Part shown: piece after piece, positions 1 through 6,069 of the stretch
Layout: the number at the start of each line of letters is the position of its first letter
Position numbering within the stretch: the first letter of the stretch is position 1
Source of the DNA: Bacteroidales bacterium UBA4912
GTDB lineage: Bacteria > Bacteroidota > Bacteroidia > Bacteroidales > Dysgonomonadaceae
DNA: 6,069 bases
Assembly (NCBI GenBank): GCA_002398875.1
Contig: DHCC01000083.1
Span: 1 to 6,069, forward strand
Reading direction: 5' to 3'
Notes under the pieces: generated by a model
What the model was told of the DNA's origin: nothing
What the model saw: only the letters and a program-made list of their open reading frames with translations
Database searches by the model: none
Translations under genes and position numbers: made by a program

Positions 1-177
1 TTGCTATCTACCAATCCAGAATCACTTATAAGATCGGGAACAGGTGGAATGGATCTTAAATACAATGTAACCTATGATAATACCGCGGGTGGAGCTGATA
101 AATATGTAAACATGACATCGGGAGACAAAGAGTCAGTTTTTACTTCGGAGATAACATACACAATTACCTCAAAATAA
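1..177 (+). CDS. Putative fimbrial subunit (pilin paralogue), 3' end only
   Basis: This is the C-terminal 58 codons of a gene that begins before the window, read in frame 1 and ending in TAA. The residues line up with the end of the complete protein at 1098-1715. Both have a GGM motif followed by an alternating strand ending V-T-Y-D, then a variable loop with K-Y-[VI]-N, and a closing strand of the form T-Y-x-I-x-S-[KN] at the C-terminus. The two are therefore tandem paralogues of one small beta-rich secreted family. By context they are interpreted as structural subunits of a surface fibre, but no family name is recognised. The fragment has no cysteine. The upstream part, including any signal peptide, lies outside the window. 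The coding call and paralogy are well supported, and the function is inferred. Confidence 0.8.
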   Translation: MLSTNPESLIRSGTGGMDLKYNVTYDNTAGGADKYVNMTSGDKESVFTSEITYTITSK

Positions 178-393
178 CACTTTTAGCTTATTAAATAAAA
201 TTATAAATTGAAGTCGCTATTTTAAGATATTTGTTTGTGTGACATGGATTAAATTGCATGAAAATACAATGAATAGTGATGGGTTGTCAGTTAATTTTAG
301 GTTTTGAATAGAATATATTATTAAACTTTTGTCTTATAATCAACTGTATATCAGTCAAGTAGCATCTAATGTAAATAAGTTGATTTAAATAAG
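178..393. other. Non-coding spacer after the first subunit gene
   Basis: This AT-rich stretch has no convincing reading frame, RNA gene or GC-rich hairpin, so the upstream subunit gene has no visible strong terminator. A promoter-like pair (TTTG at 303-306 and AACTTTTG at 324-331) has a 17-nt spacer and one mismatch. It is too weak to call. Confidence 0.5.
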
Positions 394-456
394 TTAGTTA
401 AATAATATTAAAATTGTGTCTTTTATTTGTAAGCATGAATAATAGAATTACCTTTG
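394..456 (+). repeat. Promoter-bearing imperfect direct repeat, copy 1
   Basis: The block starts with TTAGTTAAATAA and runs through a complete Bacteroidota-type promoter. It is an imperfect copy of 828-891. The upstream part (394-429 against 828-864) matches at roughly 31 of 37 aligned positions by eye, with one 1-nt gap, and both copies keep the same 19-nt promoter spacer. The 19-nt spacer itself is more diverged. The likely origin is duplication of a subunit-gene promoter in a locus with tandem subunit genes. Confidence 0.6.
426..456 (+). promoter_or_regulatory. Bacteroidota-type promoter P1
   Basis: TTTG at 426-429 is separated by exactly 19 nt from TACCTTTG at 449-456, matching the -33 TTTG and -7 TAnnTTTG consensus of the Bacteroidota primary sigma factor. 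Transcription would start a few bases after 456. The nearest solid gene is more than 600 nt downstream, so P1 drives a very long leader for the subunit gene at 1098, a short untranslated RNA, or a remnant cassette. The match is seen; its activity is inferred. Confidence 0.6.
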
Positions 457-827
457 CCTCGTTATCGGAAAAATGGTGCAAAAAGATTAAAAATATACAA
501 TAAAGCATCAACATTTATATAATCAAAAACACTTGGTAGCTGAATTAAATTAACTCAAAATAAATTAGGAAATAAGATGTGTGTCGAGAAAAGAATACAA
601 AGTGTCGTAAATATGATATTAATTGCATAATATATGCTTAGCGGAAACTTAATATTAAACGAGCAAGTTCATAAAAGTATTTTCACAAGAAGCTTTAAAA
701 TTAATGACAATTTAGACACCCGTACTCGATTGCATACAACAAAACGATTATATCGATTAACAGTTGCGTTTTACAAGTTGTTGATAAATAGCATATTAAG
801 GTTGCTCATAAAACTATACAAGTTCAC
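457..827 (+). other. Region downstream of P1 without a convincing gene
   Basis: This stretch holds only weak coding candidates. A 17-codon frame (ATG at 577, stop at 630) has a basic start and a short hydrophobic end (MILIA), like a stunted signal peptide. It is followed by a 65-codon frame at 634-831 with no recognisable domain, which ends inside the second promoter repeat. A stretch near 495-510 (ATACAATAAAGCAT) resembles 1031-1043 in the leader of the subunit gene, which might mean that P1 once headed a similar subunit cassette. In AT-rich DNA that match may be chance. No RNA gene or terminator was recognised. Confidence 0.35.
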
Positions 828-891
828 TTAGTTAAATAAGATTAAAAATGTTGTTTCATATTTGCAAGTTTGAAATTATGTATTACTTTTG
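828..891 (+). repeat. Promoter-bearing imperfect direct repeat, copy 2
   Basis: This is the second copy of the block at 394-456, also starting TTAGTTAAATAA and ending at the -7 element of P2. The AT-rich upstream segment is better conserved than the promoter spacer, so it may matter for promoter strength or regulator binding. That role is inferred. Confidence 0.6.
861..891 (+). promoter_or_regulatory. Bacteroidota-type promoter P2 for the subunit gene
   Basis: TTTG at 861-864, a 19-nt spacer, and TACTTTTG at 884-891 make a perfect match to the TTTG/TAnnTTTG consensus. Transcription would begin a few bases past 891, giving an untranslated leader of about 200 nt before the GTG at 1098. A second TTTG at 869-872 is too close (11 nt) to act as the -33 element. 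This is the best promoter candidate for the subunit gene and, by readthrough of the terminator at 1738-1778, for the downstream genes. Confidence 0.7.
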
Positions 892-1097
892 TCGCGGATT
901 AATAAGGAAATATTTCTTTAATTACCCAAAAGTGATCACAGCAAAAACAAAGATTTAAACAAAGCAAATATTTAATTATACGAAACTCAAACAACGAGAT
1001 AAAAGTTGACTTTTTTAAGTACTGTATTAAATACAATAAGCATACAGCAATAAAATCAAATATTTTTTAAAATAACAAGCTTAATAAAAAATTCCAA
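892..1097 (+). promoter_or_regulatory. Long AT-rich 5' leader of the subunit gene
   Basis: About 200 nt lie between P2 and the start codon. The leader is A-rich, with only small AT hairpins such as GTATTAAATAC at 1024-1034 and a palindrome GTGATCAC at 932-939. No known riboswitch fold was recognised. The bases before the start codon are A/T-rich without a Shine-Dalgarno sequence, as is usual for Bacteroidota. The length leaves room for post-transcriptional control, but none is demonstrated. Confidence 0.4.
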
Positions 1098-1715
1098 GTG
1101 AAAACAAAAAACTTTCTTTTAACAGGTGCTCTTCTAATTGTGGCTCTTTTTTCAGTGAATGGTGTGATGGCGCAGAATGGTGTGATGGCGCAAGCTCCTA
1201 GTGCCTATGGAGGTAACAGAGTTTCTTCAGATGCTGTTACTGTAAATCTTAAATTTGTTCCAATCCAGTCTATTCAGGTAAATCCAAATCAAAACACAAT
1301 AGATTTTGTATTTGATTCACCAGAAGATTATACTAATGGATTAGTTGCAAAAGAAAAAACTCAAACAAAAATTGATCATTTAACTGTTTATCATTCAGGT
1401 CCATTTAATGTAAAAGTTAAAAGTTCAGGATTCGTTAATAATGGTGAGACATTAGCTGAAACAAATCATGTGAATATTACAGCTAAGATTGGTACTAATT
1501 CCGCAGTTACTACGGCCGATGTAGCTTATAAAGAAGTTTCACTTGCTGCTACTAGTGGTGCGGATTTCATTAGTTCCCCAATAGGAGGTATGGGTTTTAC
1601 TTTCGATGTGACATATGATCATGTAGGCGATATTACAAAATACATAAATCACAATTTTGATTCAGAAGAAAAAATATATGTATCTACTGTTACATATGAG
1701 ATATTTTCTAATTGA
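1098..1715 (+). CDS. Putative major fimbrial subunit (cysteine-free secreted pilin-like protein)
   Basis: The 205-residue protein starts at GTG. A stop lies in frame at 1068-1070, no in-frame ATG lies between, and the GTG gives a proper signal peptide: basic KTKN, a hydrophobic core, then V-M-A before Q26. An 18-bp in-frame duplication repeats NGVMAQ at residues 21-32, so two signal peptidase I sites exist, after A25 and after A31. The mature protein is beta-strand-like and has no cysteine. Residues 46-54 alternate hydrophobic and polar (V47, V49, L51, F53), as a donor strand would. From V54 on (VPIxSIxV) it aligns with the C-terminal half of the protein at 2651-3682, and its end aligns with the fragment at 1-177. 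A strong terminator follows, which fits a highly expressed structural subunit. No lipobox is present, so it is not a type V (FimA/Mfa1-type) pilin. Secretion is well supported and the pilin role is inferred from paralogy and neighbours. Confidence 0.75.
   Translation: MKTKNFLLTGALLIVALFSVNGVMAQNGVMAQAPSAYGGNRVSSDAVTVNLKFVPIQSIQVNPNQNTIDFVFDSPEDYTNGLVAKEKTQTKIDHLTVYHSGPFNVKVKSSGFVNNGETLAETNHVNITAKIGTNSAVTTADVAYKEVSLAATSGADFISSPIGGMGFTFDVTYDHVGDITKYINHNFDSEEKIYVSTVTYEIFSN
1158..1193 (+). repeat. 18-bp in-frame tandem duplication at the signal peptide cleavage site
   Basis: Two adjacent 18-bp units, 1158-1175 and 1176-1193, differ only at the last base (CAG against CAA). Each encodes NGVMAQ. 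The result is a duplicated signal peptidase I site, V-M-A|Q. It looks like a recent slippage or unequal-crossover event and is reading-frame neutral. Confidence 0.95.
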
Positions 1716-1737
1716 ATTCAATTAATTTAAATTATAC

Positions 1738-1778
1738 AAAGGGAGGCGCATTACAAGCAATGCCCTCCCTTTTTTTTT
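1738..1778 (+). terminator. Strong rho-independent terminator after the subunit gene
   Basis: AAAGGGAGG (1738-1746), a bulged C at 1747 and GCATT (1748-1752) pair with AATGC (1759-1763) and CCTCCCTTT (1764-1772) around a 6-nt loop, followed by an unbroken T run at 1770-1778. It begins 22 bases after the subunit stop codon. No TTTG/TAnnTTTG pair is visible between here and 1846, so the chaperone, adhesin and usher genes probably depend on readthrough. That would give many subunits per assembly machine. Confidence 0.92.
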
Positions 1779-1845
1779 CTATTGAAATATTTAAAATTTA
1801 CATCATCCATAAGCAACTTACAATAATTCCAACACAGCTTATAAT

Positions 1846-2658
1846 ATGAAAGTTAGAATTTACATAATACTTGCACTTTTTACTCTTCTCTTTATTGCAA
1901 CTACAAATATCGCATCAGCACAGGTTGGTTTATCTGTATCGCCACCTAGGGTATACTATTCTATTGCAGAGGGTGAGAGTGGTACTCAGAATTTACTTAT
2001 TAATAACATCAGTAAGGATCATCCATTAGATCTTGCAATCACGTTTGGTGATTGGGAGTATGATGAGTATGGCAATAACGTGATGTTTCCTCCTGATAGC
2101 TTAGAGAATTCTTGTGCTTCTTGGCTTTCTCTGCCCGAAGGTACATATATTACCCTTCAACCGGGTGAGAGCCGTGAGGTGGAGGTGATGATGAATGTGC
2201 CTCGTGTTATACCTTCTGGAGATAATGTGCAAACAGCCATGTTATATGTTACTCAGATGAACCCGGTTGATGGTGTAGATGCTCAAGGTGCTGCTATTCG
2301 TATTAACGTAAGGCAGGGCATTAAGATTTATAGGAAAGGCCTGGTAGGCGAGCGCAGAGCATTGGAGATAACTGATATGACTTTTAACCGTGAGAGTAAT
2401 AATTTTGTACTGGCTTTTAATAATAATGGTAATATTTGGACGGATGGTGTGATAAAGACTACAATATTTAATCGTACTACTGGTAAAGAGACTTCTTTGA
2501 GTGATACGCCCTTTTTTACTATGCCAGGGAATGTTCGTAAGGTTATGATCTCACCGGGAGAGACATTGGAAAAAGGTGAATATATTGCCACTGTAATGCT
2601 TGATTATGGTGATGAAACTATTTTAGAGGCTGCAGAACTGGAATTCCGTTATGAATAG
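1846..2658 (+). CDS. PapD-like periplasmic fimbrial chaperone
   Basis: The protein has 270 residues, close to the size of fimbrial chaperones. Residues 1-25 form a signal peptide cleaved after A-S-A25. Residues 27-165 look like the first Ig-like domain of the PapD family: a start S-V-S-P-P-R35-V, then a G-E-S-G-T-Q-N-L-x-I-N-N strand, a P-x-G-E-S-R-E-V segment at 106-112, and a closing strand G-I-K-I-Y-R-K at 158-164 matching the IKLFYRP strand of classical chaperones. R35 and one of K160, R163 or K164 are the likely counterparts of the PapD Arg8/Lys112 pair that anchors the subunit C-terminus. Residues 166-270 form the second domain. The role would be to hold subunits in the periplasm and deliver them to the usher encoded two genes downstream. 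The gene overlaps the next one by 8 nt. The family assignment is by pattern and the two anchor residues are inferred by alignment by eye. Confidence 0.8.
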   Translation: MKVRIYIILALFTLLFIATTNIASAQVGLSVSPPRVYYSIAEGESGTQNLLINNISKDHPLDLAITFGDWEYDEYGNNVMFPPDSLENSCASWLSLPEGTYITLQPGESREVEVMMNVPRVIPSGDNVQTAMLYVTQMNPVDGVDAQGAAIRINVRQGIKIYRKGLVGERRALEITDMTFNRESNNFVLAFNNNGNIWTDGVIKTTIFNRTTGKETSLSDTPFFTMPGNVRKVMISPGETLEKGEYIATVMLDYGDETILEAAELEFRYE

Positions 2659-3682
2659 ACTGCTATTTTTGTTTATCTTGTGTATTTCTTATACACATCT
2701 TGTTTTCGCTCAATACGATCCTTACAATTCTTATAAACTTGGTTGGGGTGGAGGTAAACATTTTGAAGTTAAAAGCTATGGTGGAGAATATTCACAACCA
2801 GATTATATGGTGCTTCTTCTAGGTTCAACCAAAATGAAGGAAGCAGAGTGGAGAATTACAGCAACTGTAAAAAACGTAAGAAGTGTATATAATAATGTGG
2901 TGAAGGATTCTGATTTCCCTGTGAATATGCTTAACCTAATGTTGACTTCCAAAGATGGTTCATCTAATATTCCTGTTGGCAATATTAATAATATGATGGT
3001 CTGGAACAATTTACAGGGGTTAAACAATGAGGTTGAACTAGTAACCTTCCAATCATTAAATCAAGATGGTTATCATCAGCTCTACTTAAATTTTGAACTT
3101 CACGTAATGGGTGGTGAATACTTGAAAAAATTTCCAATTTGGTCAATAATTCAATTCACATTTGAGTACAAGTTATACTCTAGAAGTCAAAGTAATCAGC
3201 CATGGGAACATGAAATGACATTTGTTAGTAATGATTCTCATTTTCAGCTTAATATAGATCCCAACTCTCAGGTTCCTGTATATTCCATCACTGTAACTCC
3301 TGATGTGTTACTCGAATACAATTCAATTACTGATTATATGAATGGTGTAGAAAAAACATGCGAAAAGGGTCTTAAAGTTTCTGCGTCAGGTAATTATGAG
3401 GTTAGGGCTAAATCTCAAACTAGTCAATTTACTTCTACAACTAGTAGTCGTACTTTGCCCCTTGATTTGGTTTCACTTCAATTGAGTGGTGGAAACGGTA
3501 CTCAGCAACCTGTTAATATTTCCACTACAAATCAATTAATTCTGCAAGGTGCTACAACAAATGGTAATGTTGTTGAGTATGATATGATTTATAAAGCCAA
3601 GCCAATTGAAGATCAATATCTGTTTATCAACCAACAAGAGACTTTTACTACCCAGTTGATGTTTGAGTTGACTACTAATTAG
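2651..3682 (+). CDS. Putative two-domain tip adhesin with pilin-like C-terminal domain
   Basis: The 343-residue protein starts inside the end of the chaperone gene (8-nt overlap), suggesting translational coupling. Residues 1-20 form a signal peptide (cleavage V-F-A20|Q). Residues 21 to about 206 form an unrecognised, beta-rich, aromatic-rich domain (for example GWGGG at 32-36), which would be the ligand-binding or capping part. Residues 207-343 resemble the small subunits. VPVYSITV at 208-215 matches VPIQSIQV of the 1098-1715 protein, [DE]YxNG follows in both, a G-x-[FY]-x-V-[KR]-x-K-S strand comes next, and the end (E-Y-D-M-I-Y ... F-E-L-T-T-N) matches the subunits' closing strands. This layout, a lectin-like domain fused to a pilin domain, is that of tip adhesins of chaperone-usher fimbriae. 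C11 lies in the signal peptide and one cysteine lies in the C-domain, so no disulfide is expected. The ligand is unknown. It could instead be a minor or anchor subunit. Confidence 0.7.
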   Translation: MNRLLFLFILCISYTHLVFAQYDPYNSYKLGWGGGKHFEVKSYGGEYSQPDYMVLLLGSTKMKEAEWRITATVKNVRSVYNNVVKDSDFPVNMLNLMLTSKDGSSNIPVGNINNMMVWNNLQGLNNEVELVTFQSLNQDGYHQLYLNFELHVMGGEYLKKFPIWSIIQFTFEYKLYSRSQSNQPWEHEMTFVSNDSHFQLNIDPNSQVPVYSITVTPDVLLEYNSITDYMNGVEKTCEKGLKVSASGNYEVRAKSQTSQFTSTTSSRTLPLDLVSLQLSGGNGTQQPVNISTTNQLILQGATTNGNVVEYDMIYKAKPIEDQYLFINQQETFTTQLMFELTTN

Positions 3683-6069
3683 ATGTCACAAATTACCAGG
3701 TATAAATATTTTAAATTTCATTTAATCTTTCTCTTTCTGCTTATTAGTGGAGGGATGGACTTGTTTTCTGGTAATCCCATTTCAATTGAATTTAAAGATA
3801 GTTCGCAATCTGAACAGATGGTTAGTCACGTGCTGAAGGTGACCAACATATCTGATGATATTTTTAAAGGTGGGGTTAAGGTTGATATCCCTGAGGGGAT
3901 ACGTTCTCTGTCTCAGAACGAAAGATTAATTAACTTGATGCCGGGTGATAGCACTTTTGTTTCTTTTAAACTTGTTCTTACTAAGAATCTCGACTTTGGT
4001 GAGAAAAAGGTTCTTTACAATTTGCTGGACAATGATGGTGTATATATAGATAGTACCGGTACCTCTTTGCAAATAGAAAGGCGTGAGCAGCTGTTACTGA
4101 TGGTTGATAACAGGCCTAATCTTTTAACTAATCCGGATGACTCGGTTCGCATAAACGTGACTCTGCAAAATAGTGGTAATATTACTGAGGATGTGTATCT
4201 TGTTTTTAATGTGCCTAATCTACAGGGTGCTTCTCCTTTTACTGAGCTGACAGCTACTTTACATCCTGGTGAGCAACGTGATTTTACACACTCTTTTTTG
4301 GTAAGTAGCAACCTCTTGGCTACTGAGCGTTTTGATGTAAGGGTATCGGTTTTGAAGGGAAGGGACAAGCAAATTGTTGAGACTAGGACGGTTAATGTGC
4401 ACAGTATTATTTCTAATAGAAATTATAATAGCTTTTTGAGGGATCAGGCTTATTCTATGGGTCAGGGGTCTTTGGATAATGGTATTTTAGTGAGCTATCG
4501 TACGTATAACTTCAATTCGCAAACAATGCAGCTACAGGGAGGAGGGTACTTAGATTTGCCCGCGGGTTATCTGCATCTGAAAGGAAACGTATATAAATAT
4601 AATACTCAACCTCTTCCGTATGTTTCTAATACTTCTTTGACTTACCAATTAAATGAGAGTCAGTTTGTGGTAGGAAATGTGCAGGAACAGACTCAGTTAT
4701 CGCTTTATGGAAGGGGGGCTAAGGTTCTTCTATCTGATAGGGAGGGAAGGAATAGGGTTACGATTGGTGCTGTTGATCAGAATTATAATCTTGTTGATGA
4801 GAGGCCTTGGTTTAACGACTATTACTCTTATTTTGTGAAGGGTGAGCTGGGGGCCAATAATGTGAAAAACGGACTTGTAGCGACATATGTATATCAGAAG
4901 AATCCGTATGAGAAGGCGATCTTTAATTTAGGTAGTTTGGAGTGGAGATATCGTTTTAGTAATACTTGGAATATGGAATTAGCTGCTCATGGTGCCACTG
5001 GTAGTTATAGTGAGATTGGTGAAAATCACTACTCTGGTGCGGCGGAAATGAAATATAGTGGGAGGGTTGAAGATAAACTTCAGTTGAATGGTTCGGCTTT
5101 TTATAGCGACCCTTATTTTCCGGGTAATAGAAAAGGGGTGCTTTCTTTAATGCAAAATGGTAGTGTGAGTTTATCTGATAGGATGAATCTGAATTTATCT
5201 TATAGCTATAATCGGTCTAATCCTAAATCGTATAGCTACGATTATAATTATAATTCTGAAAATCAGAATGCCAATATATCTATCTCGCTGCCTTCAATTA
5301 AGAATTTCAATAACTCTTTAAATTATCAACATCAAAGGGAGAGTTCGTCTTCTTATTCTTATCTTGTTGGGGATGATAATGATGGGGCTAATTTAAATAT
5401 GAGGTCTCATAGGATGGGGTGGCAGTGGAGATGGCAGAATCCTGCTTGGAAGTACTCTTTATTTGGTACTATTGAGGGTGGGTTTTTTAAGAATCCTATT
5501 AGCAAGGATATTGTTTCGCAAGGGAAAGCTTCTCTAAGCTTCTCTTATAAATGGATTACTATGGGTACTTCTTGGCAACAGGGTGCTTATTATTTGTTTG
5601 AGCAGGTGATGGCGCAACGACAAGAGAAGGTTTTTACTAGGTTTACGGCATCGGCGTCGGTTAATCATCAGTTATCGAATAAATTTAGAATATCATCTGG
5701 TGTTAATTTCTCTAATGATGTTTATCAGGGTGCTATTCCGTCTGTTAATCTTAATACTACTTATACTCCTAGTAATAGGGTGTCATTTATACTTACGGGC
5801 AGCTGGTATAAGTATCCTAATCAGGGGAATAGGGAGATTTTTAATGTTGAGGGGGGAGTAAGATATAATTTTTCGCGTGGTGTACCTCTAAAAGGAAGAA
5901 AAAGTTCTATTATTGCAAAGGTCTATTACGATTATAACGCTAATGGCATATATGATAAGGGCGATGCGCCAGCTGAGGGTTATTTGGTTGAGATTGATCG
6001 TAAGGCTTTTATTTCTGGTGAGAAAGGGGAGGTGAAATATAGTTCGGTGCCTTTTGGTAGTTATGATGT
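3683..6069 (+). CDS. Outer-membrane beta-barrel protein, fimbrial usher candidate (3' end beyond window)
   Basis: The frame is open for 795 codons to the window end with no stop. The ATG directly follows the TAG of the previous gene, and it supplies a signal peptide (basic N-terminus, hydrophobic core at 12-22, cleavage near residue 30). Residues 31-134 and 135-240 look like two Ig-like domains, each with strands such as V-L-K-V-T-N-I-S or V-T-L-Q-N-S-G-N-I and a P-G-[DE] turn. Residues 241 to about 735 are rich in Tyr, Asn, Ser, Gly and Trp, with repeated alternating strands (for example L-N-L-S-Y-S-Y-N), as in large outer-membrane barrels. Residues 743-795 begin a small domain with D-Y-N-A-N-G-I-Y-D at 750-758 and a G-E-x-x-Y-S-S-V-P-F-G-S-Y turn, like SdrD-B/CnaB or carboxypeptidase-regulatory-like folds. 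Placement after a PapD-like chaperone and a subunit-like adhesin makes an usher the best reading. It shows no clear FimD/PapC N-domain, so the call is inferred. Confidence 0.7.
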   Translation, partial: MSQITRYKYFKFHLIFLFLLISGGMDLFSGNPISIEFKDSSQSEQMVSHVLKVTNISDDIFKGGVKVDIPEGIRSLSQNERLINLMPGDSTFVSFKLVLTKNLDFGEKKVLYNLLDNDGVYIDSTGTSLQIERREQLLLMVDNRPNLLTNPDDSVRINVTLQNSGNITEDVYLVFNVPNLQGASPFTELTATLHPGEQRDFTHSFLVSSNLLATERFDVRVSVLKGRDKQIVETRTVNVHSIISNRNYNSFLRDQAYSMGQGSLDNGILVSYRTYNFNSQTMQLQGGGYLDLPAGYLHLKGNVYKYNTQPLPYVSNTSLTYQLNESQFVVGNVQEQTQLSLYGRGAKVLLSDREGRNRVTIGAVDQNYNLVDERPWFNDYYSYFVKGELGANNVKNGLVATYVYQKNPYEKAIFNLGSLEWRYRFSNTWNMELAAHGATGSYSEIGENHYSGAAEMKYSGRVEDKLQLNGSAFYSDPYFPGNRKGVLSLMQNGSVSLSDRMNLNLSYSYNRSNPKSYSYDYNYNSENQNANISISLPSIKNFNNSLNYQHQRESSSSYSYLVGDDNDGANLNMRSHRMGWQWRWQNPAWKYSLFGTIEGGFFKNPISKDIVSQGKASLSFSYKWITMGTSWQQGAYYLFEQVMAQRQEKVFTRFTASASVNHQLSNKFRISSGVNFSNDVYQGAIPSVNLNTTYTPSNRVSFILTGSWYKYPNQGNREIFNVEGGVRYNFSRGVPLKGRKSSIIAKVYYDYNANGIYDKGDAPAEGYLVEIDRKAFISGEKGEVKYSSVPFGSYD

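Noticed and set aside
303..331. Third promoter-like site (TTTG, 17 nt, AACTTTTG)
   Set aside because: It has a mismatch in the -7 element and a spacer two bases short of the two good promoters, and the match is easy to get by chance in this base composition.
634..831. 65-codon open frame on the + strand
   Set aside because: It has no recognisable domain, signal peptide or repeat, lies in AT-rich non-coding DNA, and ends inside the second promoter repeat. It is listed only as part of the spacer.
932..939. Palindrome GTGATCAC in the subunit leader as an operator
   Set aside because: Eight bases with no second copy near P1 are not enough to call a regulator site.
2328..2591. Reverse-strand open frame of 87 codons
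   Set aside because: It lies wholly inside the well-supported chaperone gene and looks like its antisense shadow.
2803..3027. Reverse-strand open frame of 74 codons
   Set aside because: It lies inside the two-domain protein gene and has no independent support.
4015..4368. Reverse-strand open frame of 117 codons, rich in Ser, Arg, Lys and Leu
   Set aside because: It is antisense to the Ig-like region of the barrel gene, whose own frame is continuous and has a clear signal peptide and domain pattern.

Overview
The window looks like AT-rich DNA from a Bacteroidota bacterium. Two intergenic sites match the class's primary-sigma promoter (TTTG, exactly 19 nt, TAnnTTTG), and no gene start has a clear Shine-Dalgarno sequence. 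All supported genes lie on the + strand. Genus and species cannot be read from the sequence.

Layout: (1) 1-177 is the 3' end of a gene for a small secreted beta-rich protein. (2) 178-1097 is a long non-coding region with two related promoter blocks about 435 bp apart. The downstream one is well placed to drive the next gene through a leader of about 200 nt. (3) 1098-1715 is a complete paralogue of the first gene, a cysteine-free secreted protein interpreted as the major fimbrial subunit, and it is followed by a strong intrinsic terminator. (4) 1846-6069 is a tight three-gene run: a PapD-like periplasmic chaperone, a two-domain secreted protein whose C-terminal half resembles the small subunits, and a large outer-membrane beta-barrel protein cut by the window end. 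The first two genes of this run overlap by 8 nt, and the stop codon of the second directly abuts the ATG of the third.

Taken together the genes read as a chaperone-usher-like fimbrial locus. Subunits would enter the periplasm through Sec, be held by the PapD-like chaperone, be assembled at the outer-membrane barrel (usher candidate), and be capped by the two-domain protein as tip adhesin. The strongest internal support is that the pilin-like half of the proposed adhesin aligns with the small subunit starting just after the segment that would be the subunit's N-terminal donor strand. The usher assignment rests on context and architecture: the barrel protein has two Ig-like N-terminal domains and a C-terminal domain with a DxNxNG-type motif, and it is not an obvious FimD/PapC relative. 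The usual fimbriae of Bacteroidia are lipoprotein-derived type V pili. Nothing here has a lipobox, so this would be a different assembly route.
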